A DNA stretch of 44,132 bases from Flavobacteriaceae bacterium (lineage in GTDB: Bacteria > Bacteroidota > Bacteroidia > Flavobacteriales > Flavobacteriaceae), in the NCBI GenBank assembly GCA_030726725.1, contig JANRDC010000009.1, forward strand, positions 1 through 44,132. The letters run 5' to 3'. Below the pieces are notes generated by a model. That model was not told where the DNA came from and ran no database searches. It saw nothing but the letters and a program-made list of their open reading frames with translations. This document shows positions 8,623-18,216 of the stretch, one piece after another (position 1 is the first letter of the stretch; every line of letters starts with the position of its first letter). The translations under genes were made by a program, and so were the position numbers.

Positions 8623-9669
8623 TTAAGCGCAGGTTGACGGCCTGTAGATGTCTTGCTCATCAAGCCTGTCCGTTGCCTTGGGCAACCAGTCTGGATCTAC
8701 TTCCTGTAAAATATCTTCAAACACGGCAAATACGTCCGCTGAGTCATCGCTGCTCACCAATCTGGTGCGGAAAGGCTTAAAGTTTTGGATGCCCCTAAAG
8801 TAGTTGGTGTAGTGCCTTCTGGTCTCGAAAACACCCAGTTTTTCGCCCTTCCAATCGATGGACATTTCCAGGTGTCTTTTGGCCACAGCTACGCGCTCTT
8901 CCAAGGTAGGCGGGGCCATGTGCGTCCCGGTCTCAAAAAAATGTTTGCACTCCCTAAAAAACCAAGGATAGCCTATACTGGCGCGCCCGATCATGGCCCC
9001 GTCCAAGCCGAGTTCATCGCGCATGATCATCGCTTTTTCAGGCGTGTCTACGTCTCCGTTGCCAAAAATAGGGATGTGTATTCTGGGGTTGTTTTTCACC
9101 CGGGCAATAGGCGCCCAATCCGCTTGACCCTTGTACATCTGTGCGCGGGTGCGCCCGTGGATCGACAGGGCTTTAATGCCCACATCTTGTAATCGCTCAG
9201 CGACTTCTTCTATGAAAATGCTGTTCTCGTCCCAACCCAACCGCGTTTTCACCGTCACCGGCAAATGCGTTTGTTTGACGATCGCCTCTGTGAGCTTCAC
9301 CATCAGCGGGATGTCTTTCAAAATACCCGCCCCAGCATTCTTAGAAACGACTTTTTTTACGGGACAGCCAAAATTGATGTCGATGATATCTGGTCCGGAC
9401 GCCTCAACGATCTCCACCGCTTGGGTCATCGAATCCAGTTCCGCCCCAAAAATTTGGATACCCACTGGACGCTCTTTCTCGTAAATATCCAGTTTTTGTC
9501 GGCTTTTGGCCGCGTCCCTAATCAATCCTTCTGACGAAATAAATTCAGTGTACACCAAATCAGCCCCTTGTTCCTTGCACAATGCGCGAAAAGGAGGGTC
9601 ACTCACGTCCTCCATAGGAGCGAGCAAAAAAGAAAAGTCGGGGAGTTGGATGTCGCCGATTTTGGCCAT
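8623..9669 (-). CDS. dus: tRNA-dihydrouridine synthase
   Basis: A 348-residue FMN enzyme that reduces uridines in tRNA D loops. The N-terminus LAPMEDVSDPPFRAL is the Dus signature; the catalytic cysteine is C102 in NFGCPVKKVVSKNAGAGIL; VTVKTRLGW, SIHGRTRAQMYKG and IPIFGNGDV are further conserved blocks. The phosphate-binding part is followed by the usual helical C-terminal domain. It looks closest to DusB, but the position specificity cannot be read from sequence. It lies 19 bases downstream of lepA on the same strand, probably cotranscribed. Confidence 0.93.
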   Translation of the reverse strand: MAKIGDIQLPDFSFLLAPMEDVSDPPFRALCKEQGADLVYTEFISSEGLIRDAAKSRQKLDIYEKERPVGIQIFGAELDSMTQAVEIVEASGPDIIDINFGCPVKKVVSKNAGAGILKDIPLMVKLTEAIVKQTHLPVTVKTRLGWDENSIFIEEVAERLQDVGIKALSIHGRTRAQMYKGQADWAPIARVKNNPRIHIPIFGNGDVDTPEKAMIMRDELGLDGAMIGRASIGYPWFFRECKHFFETGTHMAPPTLEERVAVAKRHLEMSIDWKGEKLGVFETRRHYTNYFRGIQNFKPFRTRLVSSDDSADVFAVFEDILQEVDPDWLPKATDRLDEQDIYRPSTCA

Positions 9670-9688
9670 AGCACCACCCGTTAGGGAT

Positions 9689-11485
9689 TTAGTCGTTAAG
9701 TTTCAACACCGCCATAAATGCCTGCTGTGGGATCTCCACGTTACCGACTTGGCGCATGCGTTTTTTACCTTTTTTCTGTTTTTCGAGCAGCTTGCGCTTG
9801 CGGGAAATATCTCCCCCATAACACTTGGCCGTCACGTCTTTGCGCAAAGCCTTAATGGTTTCTCTCGAGATGATTTTAGCGCCAATAGCCGCTTGAATCG
9901 GAATGTCAAACTGCTGACGCGGAATCAACTCTCTCAACTTTTCGCACATGCGTCTGCCGATGTTTTCCGCGTTGTCAAAGTGAATCAAGGCAGAAAGCGC
10001 ATCCACAGGTTGGCTGTTTAACAAAATATCCACCCGCACCAATTTAGAGGTGCGCATACCGATGGGGGCATAGTCAAAGGAGGCGTATCCCTTGGACACC
10101 GTTTTTAGGCGGTCGTAGAAATCAAATACGATTTCCGCAAGGGGCATATCAAACGACAGCTCAACACGGTCCGTAGTCAAGTACGTCTGGTTGGTGATCA
10201 AGCCGCGTTTGTCGATACACAAAGACATGATGTTGCCCACAAAATCAGACTTGGTGATGATGGTCGCTTTGATATACGGTTCTTCCACATGGTCCAAAGT
10301 AGTGGGGTCTGGAAGATCGGTAGGGTTGTTGACGATGAGCGGTTTTTCCGGGTCCTTGCGGGTATAGGCGTGATAACTCACGTTGGGAACCGTGGTGATC
10401 ACCGTCATTTCAAACTCGCGCTCGAGACGCTCTTGAATGATCTCCATGTGCAACATCCCCAAGAAACCGCAGCGGAATCCAAAGCCAAGGGCGGCGCTGC
10501 TTTCGGGGCTAAATACCAAGGAGGCGTCGTTGAGTTGAAGTTTTTCCATAGAAGACCTCAAGTCCTCATAGTCCTCGGTGTCCACGGGATAAATCCCGGC
10601 AAATACCATCGGTTTTACATCCTCAAATCCGGTAATCGGCTCTTTAGTTGGATTGGCGGCATCGGTAATGGTGTCGCCCACCTTAACCTCTTTGGCCTCT
10701 TTGATTCCGGTGATCAGGTAGCCCACATCTCCTGCGGAAATGCTCGCCTTAGGCACTTGACTCAATTTTAAGGTCCCCACCTCATCGGCAAAATAGTCCT
10801 TGTTGGTGTTGACAAACTTGATTTTTTGGCCCTTTTTGATCGTACCATTGATCACGCGGAAATAGGTTTCCACACCGCGAAACGGATTGTATACGGAGTC
10901 AAAAATAAGGGCTTGTAAGGGTTGTGCTGGGTCGCCTTTAGGCGCGGGGATGCGCTCGATAATCGCGCTGAGGATTTCCTCAATCCCCAGTCCGGTTTTG
11001 GCAGAGGCGGGGATTACATCGCTGGCTTTGCACCCCAAAAGATCGACGATGTCGTCGGTGACCTCCTCTGGGTTGGCCGAAGGAAGGTCCACTTTGTTGA
11101 GCACTGGAATGATTTCTAAATCGTTTTCCAGGGCGAGGTATAGGTTAGAAATCGTCTGGGCCTGAATGCTTTGGGCGGCATCAACCACCAAAAGCGCTCC
11201 TTCGCAAGCGGCGATGGAACGGGACACCTCATAGGAGAAATCCACGTGCCCTGGGGTATCGATCAAGTTGAGCACATACTGCTCCCCTTGATAGGTGTAC
11301 TCCATTTGGATGGCGTGGCTCTTGATCGTGATGCCGCGCTCTCGTTCCAAATCCATATTGTCGAGGAGCTGGTTTTGTTTTTCGCGGTCAGTCACTGATC
11401 CGGTAAAATCCAAAAGCCGGTCGGCCAGGGTGCTTTTCCCGTGGTCGATGTGGGCGATGATGCAAAAGTTTCTGATGTGTTTCAT
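9689..11485 (-). CDS. lepA: Elongation factor 4 (LepA)
   Basis: A 598-residue translational GTPase, the standard LepA length. The P-loop AHIDHGKST is at residues 11-19, with [14 protein letters not shown] (G3) and NKVDLP (G4) following. The long C-terminal part shows the LepA-specific domain with [21 protein letters not shown] and the basic tail [22 protein letters not shown]4 acts on stalled or misassembled ribosomes and influences 30S biogenesis. It is the first gene of a probable lepA-dus unit; a TATATTTG -7 element (11505-11512, minus strand) lies 19 bases before the ATG. Confidence 0.96.
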   Translation of the reverse strand: MKHIRNFCIIAHIDHGKSTLADRLLDFTGSVTDREKQNQLLDNMDLERERGITIKSHAIQMEYTYQGEQYVLNLIDTPGHVDFSYEVSRSIAACEGALLVVDAAQSIQAQTISNLYLALENDLEIIPVLNKVDLPSANPEEVTDDIVDLLGCKASDVIPASAKTGLGIEEILSAIIERIPAPKGDPAQPLQALIFDSVYNPFRGVETYFRVINGTIKKGQKIKFVNTNKDYFADEVGTLKLSQVPKASISAGDVGYLITGIKEAKEVKVGDTITDAANPTKEPITGFEDVKPMVFAGIYPVDTEDYEDLRSSMEKLQLNDASLVFSPESSAALGFGFRCGFLGMLHMEIIQERLEREFEMTVITTVPNVSYHAYTRKDPEKPLIVNNPTDLPDPTTLDHVEEPYIKATIITKSDFVGNIMSLCIDKRGLITNQTYLTTDRVELSFDMPLAEIVFDFYDRLKTVSKGYASFDYAPIGMRTSKLVRVDILLNSQPVDALSALIHFDNAENIGRRMCEKLRELIPRQQFDIPIQAAIGAKIISRETIKALRKDVTAKCYGGDISRKRKLLEKQKKGKKRMRQVGNVEIPQQAFMAVLKLND

Positions 11486-11504
11486 CGGGTTGCTTAGATT
11501 CGGG

Positions 11505-11512
11505 CAAATATA
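11505..11512 (-). promoter_or_regulatory. lepA: Putative lepA -7 promoter element
   Basis: Read on the minus strand as TATATTTG, a perfect TAnnTTTG match, 19 bases before the lepA start. No clear TTTG at -33 was seen, so only the -7 part is supported. Confidence 0.4.
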
Positions 11513-11541
11513 CGCAAATCCAAGGTCTTCTCACCCTAGGC

Positions 11542-13362
11542 TTAAGCCAATGGTTTGCCTAAATACACCCAGGCATAACCCTTCAGATTTTTGACGTTTG
11601 TCCAGTCAAATGTAGGGATCAAATGCAGTGTTCCTTCGGGGTCTTTGACAAACAGAGGGACCGCCAAGGGTTCGGCAGCTATTTTTTGCTGTAACTCGTC
11701 CCACTGCTTCTCCGATTTGTAAAAGGCTTCGTGTACTTGTGGGTAGTTAAAAGCCGCCTCTTCAAAGGCTGCAAAATCATCCGTACAGGAAATCAGCTGG
11801 TCTTGGTGCTCCAAACGACTCGCTTGTTTTTCGTCGGCGTGCATCAACCTAAAAGTTCCGTTCTCCCCAAACTGTTTCCGAAACTTGGCCAGGGCGTAGT
11901 CGTTGATCTCAGCGTTGGCGGTTAAGGCAAACAGGTAGCCCACGTCGTTCAGCTCAATGTTGTCGGCGAGGTTGTCGGCGTAAATATTGGCCTTAAAGGC
12001 GTCCAAACCCCGTGCCTGTGCTTTTTCCACATTGTTGTCGTTGTTGTCCACCAACACCACGTGGCGGTTGTTTTCCTGAAGATATTGGGCGATCAGCTGA
12101 GCGTAATTGGACCCCCCGACGATCAAAATCCCTTCGGATTTTTCCAGAAATACCTTGAGCCATTTAGCGACGATGCGCGCCGTTGTCGCGTTGAGCAAGA
12201 CCGTGCCCATCACCACCATAAACACCAAGGGCGTAATATACTGGGCTCCGGGAATCCCTTGGGCCACGAGTTTTGATCCAAAAAGCGAAGCGATACCCGC
12301 GGCTACAATCCCTCTGGGTCCTACCCAAGAAATAAACATTTTATCCCGTTTTCTCAGACCGGATTGGGTCGTGCTTAAAAAGACGCCTATCGGGCGCACC
12401 ACAAAGACCACAACCCCCAATAGGGCAAGAGACTCCCAGCGCCACAACAGCATCAGTTGGGAAATGTCGATATGGGCCGCCAAAAGGATAAACAAAATCG
12501 AGATAAGCAGTACGCTTAACGACTCTTTAAAATACAATAACTCCTTGAGGTTCGGCAAGTTGATATTGCCCATCACCATACCCATGACCACCACAGAAAG
12601 CAGTCCTGACTCGTGGGCAAATACCTCTGAAACCACGAAAACCATCAAAACAGCCGACAAAGAAGCTACGTTGAGCAGATAATGGGGAATCCAACGCTTT
12701 TTGATGACCAGTGCCAAGGCGTGGGCCCAGGTAAAACCAAATGTGATTCCAAAAAGCACAATTTTTCCAAAAGCGATTAAGGCGGTTTGGGTGAACCCTT
12801 GGTCTGCGTCTACCGAAATAAATTCATAGACCAATACGGCGACCAAAGCCCCGATGGGATCGATCAGTATGCTCTCCCACTTCAACACCGCAGACACTTC
12901 CTTTTTCATGGGGATATTGCGCAAAATCGGGCTGATTACGGTAGGGCCTGTCACAATAATCAAGGCAGAAAACAGATAAGAAAGCTCCCAAGTCAGTCCA
13001 AAAATAAAGTGGGCGGCTATGGCTGCGCCAAAAAAAGTGACCGCCGAGCCCAAGGTGATCAACTTGGAAATCACCGGCCCTACTTGTGCGATTTCGCTGC
13101 GTTTTAGGGTGAGTCCTCCCTCAAAAAGAATAACGCTGATCGCTAGGGAAACAAAATAATACAGCCCATCTCCGGGGAACAACCCTTGGGTGCCGTCCCA
13201 AATAGGTTCAATGATTTTACGACCGTCTTCCGTGTACAGCGAGGCCAATGGACCCACGGCCAATCCGATCAAAATAAGCGGAAGAATGGCGGGCAATTTC
13301 ATGCGCCACGCCAACCACTGGGCCAATATGCCCAAAATCACTATACCTGCCAGTTCAATCAT
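11542..13362 (-). CDS. CPA1-type cation/proton antiporter with TrkA-N domain
   Basis: A 606-residue membrane protein. Residues 1 to about 390 form a hydrophobic antiporter domain with a dozen or so membrane segments; conserved landmarks include ILFEGGLTLKR, the ESILIDPIGALVAV segment holding the family's ion-binding Asp, and SWVGPRGIVAAGIASLFG. From about residue 410 a Rossmann-type TrkA-N domain begins with GILIVGGSNYAQLIAQYL, followed by a regulatory tail of about 100 residues. Such proteins exchange Na+ or K+ for protons, and the nucleotide-binding domain gates them. The ion is inferred to be Na+ or K+ but cannot be fixed here. It is leftward, divergent from the metallo-hydrolase gene. Confidence 0.88.
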   Translation of the reverse strand: MIELAGIVILGILAQWLAWRMKLPAILPLILIGLAVGPLASLYTEDGRKIIEPIWDGTQGLFPGDGLYYFVSLAISVILFEGGLTLKRSEIAQVGPVISKLITLGSAVTFFGAAIAAHFIFGLTWELSYLFSALIIVTGPTVISPILRNIPMKKEVSAVLKWESILIDPIGALVAVLVYEFISVDADQGFTQTALIAFGKIVLFGITFGFTWAHALALVIKKRWIPHYLLNVASLSAVLMVFVVSEVFAHESGLLSVVVMGMVMGNINLPNLKELLYFKESLSVLLISILFILLAAHIDISQLMLLWRWESLALLGVVVFVVRPIGVFLSTTQSGLRKRDKMFISWVGPRGIVAAGIASLFGSKLVAQGIPGAQYITPLVFMVVMGTVLLNATTARIVAKWLKVFLEKSEGILIVGGSNYAQLIAQYLQENNRHVVLVDNNDNNVEKAQARGLDAFKANIYADNLADNIELNDVGYLFALTANAEINDYALAKFRKQFGENGTFRLMHADEKQASRLEHQDQLISCTDDFAAFEEAAFNYPQVHEAFYKSEKQWDELQQKIAAEPLAVPLFVKDPEGTLHLIPTFDWTNVKNLKGYAWVYLGKPLA

Positions 13363-13420
13363 AAAATATCGTTTGGGCTAAGCCCTTTTTGGCAAAATAC
13401 AAAATTCCGTACCTTCCACC

Positions 13421-13428
13421 TAAATTTT
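13421..13428 (+). promoter_or_regulatory. Possible -7 element before the metallo-hydrolase gene
   Basis: TAAATTTT matches TAnnTTTG except at the last base and ends 5 bases before the ATG. It resembles the very short spacing seen upstream of rbfA, folB and the M23 gene. Weak on its own. Confidence 0.25.
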
Positions 13429-13433
13429 CAATC

Positions 13434-14303
13434 ATGCAACTCTACCCCATAGAGGCCGGCCATTTCAAACTTGACGGAGGCGCCATGTTTGGCGTGGTTC
13501 CTCAAAGTATTTGGCGGCGAACCAATCCCCCAGACCAAAATAATTTAATCGATTTGGCCACCCGCTGTTTGCTGGTGGAAGACGGGAATAGATTGACGCT
13601 GATCGACACTGGAATGGGGGGAAAACAGCCGGATAGTTTCTGGAAACACTATCATCTTTTTGGCGATCACAGCTTGATGGGTTCTATAAAAAAAGCAGGG
13701 TTTGCCCCTGAGGACATCACCGATGTACTGCTCACCCACCTCCACTTCGACCATTGTGGGGGCGCGGTAAACCGCGCCCCCAGCGGAGCCTTGGAGCCCG
13801 CCTTTAAAAACGCGCGTTATTGGGTGCACCGCGCGCACTGGGATTGGGCACTAGCGCCTAACGCGCGGGAAAAAGCCTCTTTTTTGTCGGAAAATATACT
13901 GCCTCTACTCGAGAGCGGTCAACTGAGGTTTTTAGACCAAACCAACCTCAGCCCAGGTTCGCTCGGGGCGCCCGTGTACCAAACCCCTTTGGGTTTTGAG
14001 GTGTTTATCGCTGATGGACACACCGAAAAACAGCTGCTGCCATTGCTTCCTTGGGCTGGCGGTATTTGCGCTTATGGCGCTGACCTGATCCCAACAATAG
14101 GACATATTCCGCTCGCTTATGTCATGGGTTACGACGTGCGTCCGCTGCAAACACTCACCGAAAAGGCCCTGTTTCTAACGTGGGCGGTAAAACACCAATG
14201 GACCCTGTTCTTTGAGCACGATCCCACCCACCAAGGGTGTACCCTGGTGCAGACCGAAAAAGGTGTGCGAAGCGATAAATTGATTACTTTTAACGAGCTT
14301 TAA
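13434..14303 (+). CDS. Metallo-beta-lactamase-fold hydrolase
   Basis: A 289-residue MBL-fold protein. The metal-binding signature THLHFDHCGG (HxHxDH) is present, preceded by LLVEDGNRLTLIDTGMG, the strand with the first conserved Asp. Later ligand regions are IADGHTEKQLLP (His) and the C-terminal FFEHDPTH block. The fold covers lactonases, phosphodiesterases and other hydrolases; the closest feel is the N-acyl-homoserine-lactonase-like group, but no specific substrate is supported. The ATG at 13434 starts the usual core; an upstream ATG would add 15 non-conserved residues. It is followed after 9 bases by the S8 protease gene, so they may share a transcript. Confidence 0.82.
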   Translation: MQLYPIEAGHFKLDGGAMFGVVPQSIWRRTNPPDQNNLIDLATRCLLVEDGNRLTLIDTGMGGKQPDSFWKHYHLFGDHSLMGSIKKAGFAPEDITDVLLTHLHFDHCGGAVNRAPSGALEPAFKNARYWVHRAHWDWALAPNAREKASFLSENILPLLESGQLRFLDQTNLSPGSLGAPVYQTPLGFEVFIADGHTEKQLLPLLPWAGGICAYGADLIPTIGHIPLAYVMGYDVRPLQTLTEKALFLTWAVKHQWTLFFEHDPTHQGCTLVQTEKGVRSDKLITFNEL

Positions 14304-14312
14304 TTTCCCTGT

Positions 14313-15983
14313 ATGAACACCTCATTTTTCTGCTCCACCAAGCGTTTGGGGCTTGTCCTCGCCTCTTGTGGAACGCTGTTGTCTTGCAAAACTGTCCTTC
14401 CTACTTACCTGAATCAAGCACCTGTGGCAGTGGGTAAAAAAGCCCCGCTTACAGAGGCTGAAAAACAAGGCTGGCGCTATGCGGATTTAGTCCGCGACAG
14501 CCTGCCTGGATTGAGCGCTCACCAAGCCTGGGCGCAAGCGGAGAAACTCGGAAATCCGTCCGAAGTCGTGGTAGGAGTTTTGGACTCAGGAATCGACTTA
14601 AAGCACCCAGCTTTGGCTTCTGTCCTCTGGATCAATACGGATGAAATCCCCGACAACGGAGTGGATGACGACCAAAACGGCTATGTAGACGATGTGCATG
14701 GGTACAACTTTTTGGGCGGTGCGTACAACGAGCGTGTGGAAGTCACCCGCATTGCCGCTCTAGGCCTAGGCGACGAGGCGCTGATCGCCCGTGCAAAAGC
14801 AGAAATCGACAAAGAGCGCCCTAAGGCCATTCAAGACAAAGAGCGCTACAGCTCAATTTTGTCGGCTGTTCAAGAAGCCGATCAAGCGTTTAAAACCGCT
14901 TCTGGGAAAACAACCTATACCGAGCAAGACCTAGATAATTTTGGTGCTGATCAGATTATGTTGGTCCCAAAAATTCAATTGCTCCAACAGATGATCTCTT
15001 TTGTGGGCAGTGTTGATGCGGCCCTCACTGAATTGACTGGAGCGGTAAAATACTTCGGGGACAAGGCAGATTATCAACTCAATCCCGATTTTGATGGAAG
15101 AGTTGTGGTGGGTGACGACCCCTACAATTTCGAAGATCGCGGATACGGTGACGGAAATCCCCAACACCAAGCCCCTGATGAATCTCACGGAACCCACGTG
15201 GCCAGTATCGTCGCTGGGGTAGAGAACGACCTGGCGCCTGGCGTGCGCGGGATGGCTACCAATGCCAAAATCATGTCCCTCAGGGCTGTGCCCAATGGGG
15301 ATGAATACGACAAAGACATCGCTTTAGGCATACGTTATGCGGTGGATAACGGCGCGCGTATTGTCAATATGAGTTTTGGCAAATCCTATTCGCCAAGAGC
15401 TGAGTGGGTGTACGACGCCATTCGCTATGCGGCTTCCAAAAATGTGCTGCTGATTCACGCCGCAGGCAATGAAGGCGTGGATTTAGACGATCCCAAAAAC
15501 CCCAACTTCCCCAACGACCAAGTTGAAAATGGGCCAGAAATCGCAGATAACTTGTTGCGTGTGGGCGCATTGGCCCCTTCTTTTGGCCCTGAAATGGTGG
15601 CTGAATTTTCCAATGTGGGGAAAATCAACGTAGACGTTTTTGCGCCTGGGGACGAAATTTATGCGGCCATGCCTGAAGGGCAATACGCGTTTCAAGGCGG
15701 CACTTCCATGGCCGCCCCAGCAGTAGCAGGAGTTGCGGCCTTGGTGTGGAGTTATTATCCCGAACTGACTGCTGCCCAGCTCAAAAAAATATTGATGTAT
15801 TCCGGTACTTCTGTTTCCCAGAATGTCACCCACCCAGCGCGCGAAGAAGCGGTGTCTTTTGGCAGCCTATCGCGCACAGGAAAAATCGTGAATGCAGCAC
15901 AAGCCCTGGCCCTGGCAGAATTGGTGGCTCAAAAGAAATTTAACCTGAATAGATATGAAAAAAAGTATGTGGCAAAGCGTTAA
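14313..15983 (+). CDS. S8 subtilisin-like serine protease, lipoprotein
   Basis: A 556-residue subtilase with a lipoprotein-type signal ending LLSC near residue 25. The catalytic triad is visible: D91 in VLDSGIDLKHP, H292 in SHGTHVA, S465 in GGTSMAAPAVAG. The Asp-His distance is about 200 residues, far more than the roughly 30-60 of ordinary subtilases. The extra region holds an acidic DNGVDDDQNGYVDDVHGYN stretch, possibly calcium-binding, followed by about 130 mostly helical residues. It probably degrades or matures proteins at the cell surface or in the periplasm. Its last 29 bases overlap the start of the M1 peptidase gene, linking the two proteases. Confidence 0.9.
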   Translation: MNTSFFCSTKRLGLVLASCGTLLSCKTVLPTYLNQAPVAVGKKAPLTEAEKQGWRYADLVRDSLPGLSAHQAWAQAEKLGNPSEVVVGVLDSGIDLKHPALASVLWINTDEIPDNGVDDDQNGYVDDVHGYNFLGGAYNERVEVTRIAALGLGDEALIARAKAEIDKERPKAIQDKERYSSILSAVQEADQAFKTASGKTTYTEQDLDNFGADQIMLVPKIQLLQQMISFVGSVDAALTELTGAVKYFGDKADYQLNPDFDGRVVVGDDPYNFEDRGYGDGNPQHQAPDESHGTHVASIVAGVENDLAPGVRGMATNAKIMSLRAVPNGDEYDKDIALGIRYAVDNGARIVNMSFGKSYSPRAEWVYDAIRYAASKNVLLIHAAGNEGVDLDDPKNPNFPNDQVENGPEIADNLLRVGALAPSFGPEMVAEFSNVGKINVDVFAPGDEIYAAMPEGQYAFQGGTSMAAPAVAGVAALVWSYYPELTAAQLKKILMYSGTSVSQNVTHPAREEAVSFGSLSRTGKIVNAAQALALAELVAQKKFNLNRYEKKYVAKR

Positions 15984-17832
15984 AAAAATGAGCTGGGGAC
16001 TGATCTCCCTGGTGTTTGTTCCCGCTTGGGCACAGCCCAATCCTGGTTATTGGCAACAACAGGTAAACTACACCATGGAAGTCCAGATGGATGTCGCCAC
16101 CTACCGATATACAGGAACCCAAAAATTGGTGTACACCAACCATTCGCCAGACACCTTAAATCAGGTGTTTTACCACCTGTATTTCAACGCTTTTCAGCCG
16201 GGTTCTGAAATGGATGCGCGCCTGCAAAGCATTTCGGATCCTGACCGCCGCATGACCACCGAAGACAAGAAAAGCCGCATAGCCGGCTTGTCGCCAGACC
16301 AGATCGGTTACCTCAACGCCAAAAGTTTAACCCAAGATGGCCAAGGGGTGTCCATGGCCCAAGAGGGGACCGTCTTGGTGGTCCAACTAGCTCAGCCGTT
16401 AGCGCCTGGCCAATCGACTACCCTGGATATGGTATTCGAAGGACAAGTGCCCGAACAAATACGCCGCTCGGGTCGCAACAGCCGTGAGGGGGTAGCCCTA
16501 TCTATGGCGCAGTGGTACCCAAAGATGGCAGAATACGATTTTGAAGGCTGGCACGCCACGCCCTACATCGCTCGTGAATTCCACGGGGTTTGGGGCGATT
16601 TTGATGTAAAAATTACCTTGGACAAAACGTATGTCGTTGGTGGCAGTGGTTATTTGCAAAACCCTGACGAAGTCGGACACGGGTACGAAGCCCCGGGCAC
16701 GAAAATCGCCAAAAACAAATCAAAAAACCTGACTTGGCACTTTATCGCCCCTGGAGTCCATGACTTTATGTGGGCGGCAGATCCTGAATACCAACACGAT
16801 ACACTAGCTATGGACAATGGTCCTGTGCTCCACTTTTTATACAAAAAGAACCCTGAAACGGCTGAAAATTGGAAAAAACTACAACCGGCAACCGCACAGG
16901 CTATGTCCTTTTACGGTGCGCTGGTAGGCCCATATCCCTACGGTCAGTATTCGGTGATTCAAGGAGGTGATGGCGGTATGGAGTACGCGATGAGCACCTT
17001 GATCACTGGAGGACGCGACTACGAAGGCTTGGTGGGCGTCATGGCCCACGAGATGGCCCACTCTTGGTTCCAACATGTGTTGGCCACCAACGAAGGCAAA
17101 CACGCCTGGATGGACGAAGGATTTACTTCGTTTATCTCTGACTTATTTGAAGATCAGTTTTATGAAAAAAATCAAGTAAACCCTTGGTCGGGCGCTTATC
17201 GTTCTTATCGGTATTTGGTGAGCTCTGGCAAAGAGCAACCCGGGTCCACACACGCAGATCGCTACGACTACAACATGGCCTACAGCATCAATGCGTATTC
17301 CAAAGGAACCCTGTACCTCAGCCAATTGGCCTACATTATGGGGTGGGAAAATTTAGTGGCTACCCTTCAGAAATACTACGCCGACTTTCAATTCAAACAC
17401 CCAACACCGAACGACATCAAACGCACTGCTGAAAAAGTATCCGGTATGCATTTGGACTGGTTCCACATCGACTGGACATCGACCACCAGCACGATTGATT
17501 ACGGCATTCAATCGGTCAGCGATCAAAACGGTCGCGCTGAGGTGGTTTTGCAGCGCATTGGACGCACACCTATGCCTATTGACCTAGTAGTTACCTACAC
17601 AGATGGCAGCCAAGAATCCTTCTATATGCCTGTGCGTATGATGTATGGTGCCAAAGAGAACCCATTCCCACAAATACCGCGCAAGGTGTTGTCCGATTGG
17701 GCTTGGGCCTATCCAGATTACCACATAGCGCTTGAAAAAAGTACTGCAGAAATCGCGCGCATCGAGATCGATCCTGCAGGATTGATGGCTGATGTCGTCC
17801 TGGAAAACAACACCTGGACTCCTAAACCCTAA
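15955..17832 (+). CDS. M1-family metallopeptidase (aminopeptidase N-like), secreted
   Basis: A 625-residue secreted M1 peptidase with a signal peptide ending WAQ around residue 24. The zinc site is H365, E366, H369 in HEMAH and E388 exactly 18 residues later in WMDEG, the canonical M1 spacing. The substrate-recognition segment reads GGMEYAM, a variant of the classical GAMEN. It removes N-terminal residues from peptides. The start at 15955 overlaps the S8 gene by 29 bases; a later ATG at 15988 would avoid overlap but lose the lysines of the signal peptide, so the earlier start is preferred. rnpA follows after only 3 bases. Confidence 0.9.
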   Translation: MKKSMWQSVKKMSWGLISLVFVPAWAQPNPGYWQQQVNYTMEVQMDVATYRYTGTQKLVYTNHSPDTLNQVFYHLYFNAFQPGSEMDARLQSISDPDRRMTTEDKKSRIAGLSPDQIGYLNAKSLTQDGQGVSMAQEGTVLVVQLAQPLAPGQSTTLDMVFEGQVPEQIRRSGRNSREGVALSMAQWYPKMAEYDFEGWHATPYIAREFHGVWGDFDVKITLDKTYVVGGSGYLQNPDEVGHGYEAPGTKIAKNKSKNLTWHFIAPGVHDFMWAADPEYQHDTLAMDNGPVLHFLYKKNPETAENWKKLQPATAQAMSFYGALVGPYPYGQYSVIQGGDGGMEYAMSTLITGGRDYEGLVGVMAHEMAHSWFQHVLATNEGKHAWMDEGFTSFISDLFEDQFYEKNQVNPWSGAYRSYRYLVSSGKEQPGSTHADRYDYNMAYSINAYSKGTLYLSQLAYIMGWENLVATLQKYYADFQFKHPTPNDIKRTAEKVSGMHLDWFHIDWTSTTSTIDYGIQSVSDQNGRAEVVLQRIGRTPMPIDLVVTYTDGSQESFYMPVRMMYGAKENPFPQIPRKVLSDWAWAYPDYHIALEKSTAEIARIEIDPAGLMADVVLENNTWTPKP

Positions 17833-17835
17833 TCC

Positions 17836-18216
17836 ATGCCACTCAAGGGATTTGGCCTGCCCAAAAAGAACCGACTCAAGGGAAAAAAGCGCATCGATCG
17901 TCTTTTTCTTGAGGGGGATTCGCTTAAAGTAAAACAACTAAAAGCGGTCTATTTGCGCGCGCCAGAACAGGCTGAGTTTTGTGTGGGGGTATCCAGTCCA
18001 AAAAAACTGATGCCTAAAGCAGTTCACCGGAACCGAGTCCGCCGCTTGTTGCGGGAACATTTTCGGTTGATGCGGCCCGAGTGGACAGAACAGCAATGGG
18101 CAGGCATGCAGCTCATGTGGATTTTTTTGGGCAAAAGACTGCCCAAGCACGAAGAAATAGAAGCGCCTATGCGCACCATCATTGAACAAATACTCAAGAA
18201 CAATGAAACATCCTAG
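17836..18216 (+). CDS. rnpA: Ribonuclease P protein component
   Basis: A 126-residue basic protein matching RnpA, which assists the RNase P RNA in removing tRNA 5' leaders. The RNR signature appears as HRNRVRRLLREHFR, preceded by CVGVSSPKKLMPKAV and an N-terminal LKGKKRIDRLFLEG segment. The common rpmH-rnpA-yidD context is absent. Here rnpA sits 3 bases behind a secreted peptidase gene and overlaps the next gene by 14 bases, so it is probably expressed from an upstream promoter. The family call is firm. Confidence 0.93.
   Translation: MPLKGFGLPKKNRLKGKKRIDRLFLEGDSLKVKQLKAVYLRAPEQAEFCVGVSSPKKLMPKAVHRNRVRRLLREHFRLMRPEWTEQQWAGMQLMWIFLGKRLPKHEEIEAPMRTIIEQILKNNETS

Noticed and set aside
9506-10021. 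Open 171-codon frame spanning dus, the short gap and the end of lepA on the opposite strand
   Set aside because: It crosses two well-supported genes and has no family resemblance.
12052-12070. CACGTG-containing sequence in the antiporter gene as a third parS site
   Set aside because: The flanks (CCACGTGGCGGTT) match only the central 8 bases and are not the full palindrome; the same holds for CCCACGTGGCC near 15194.
12107-12682. Open 191-codon frame opposite the antiporter gene
   Set aside because: Low-complexity Thr/Ile/Ser-rich translation typical of an antisense shadow of a membrane-protein gene.
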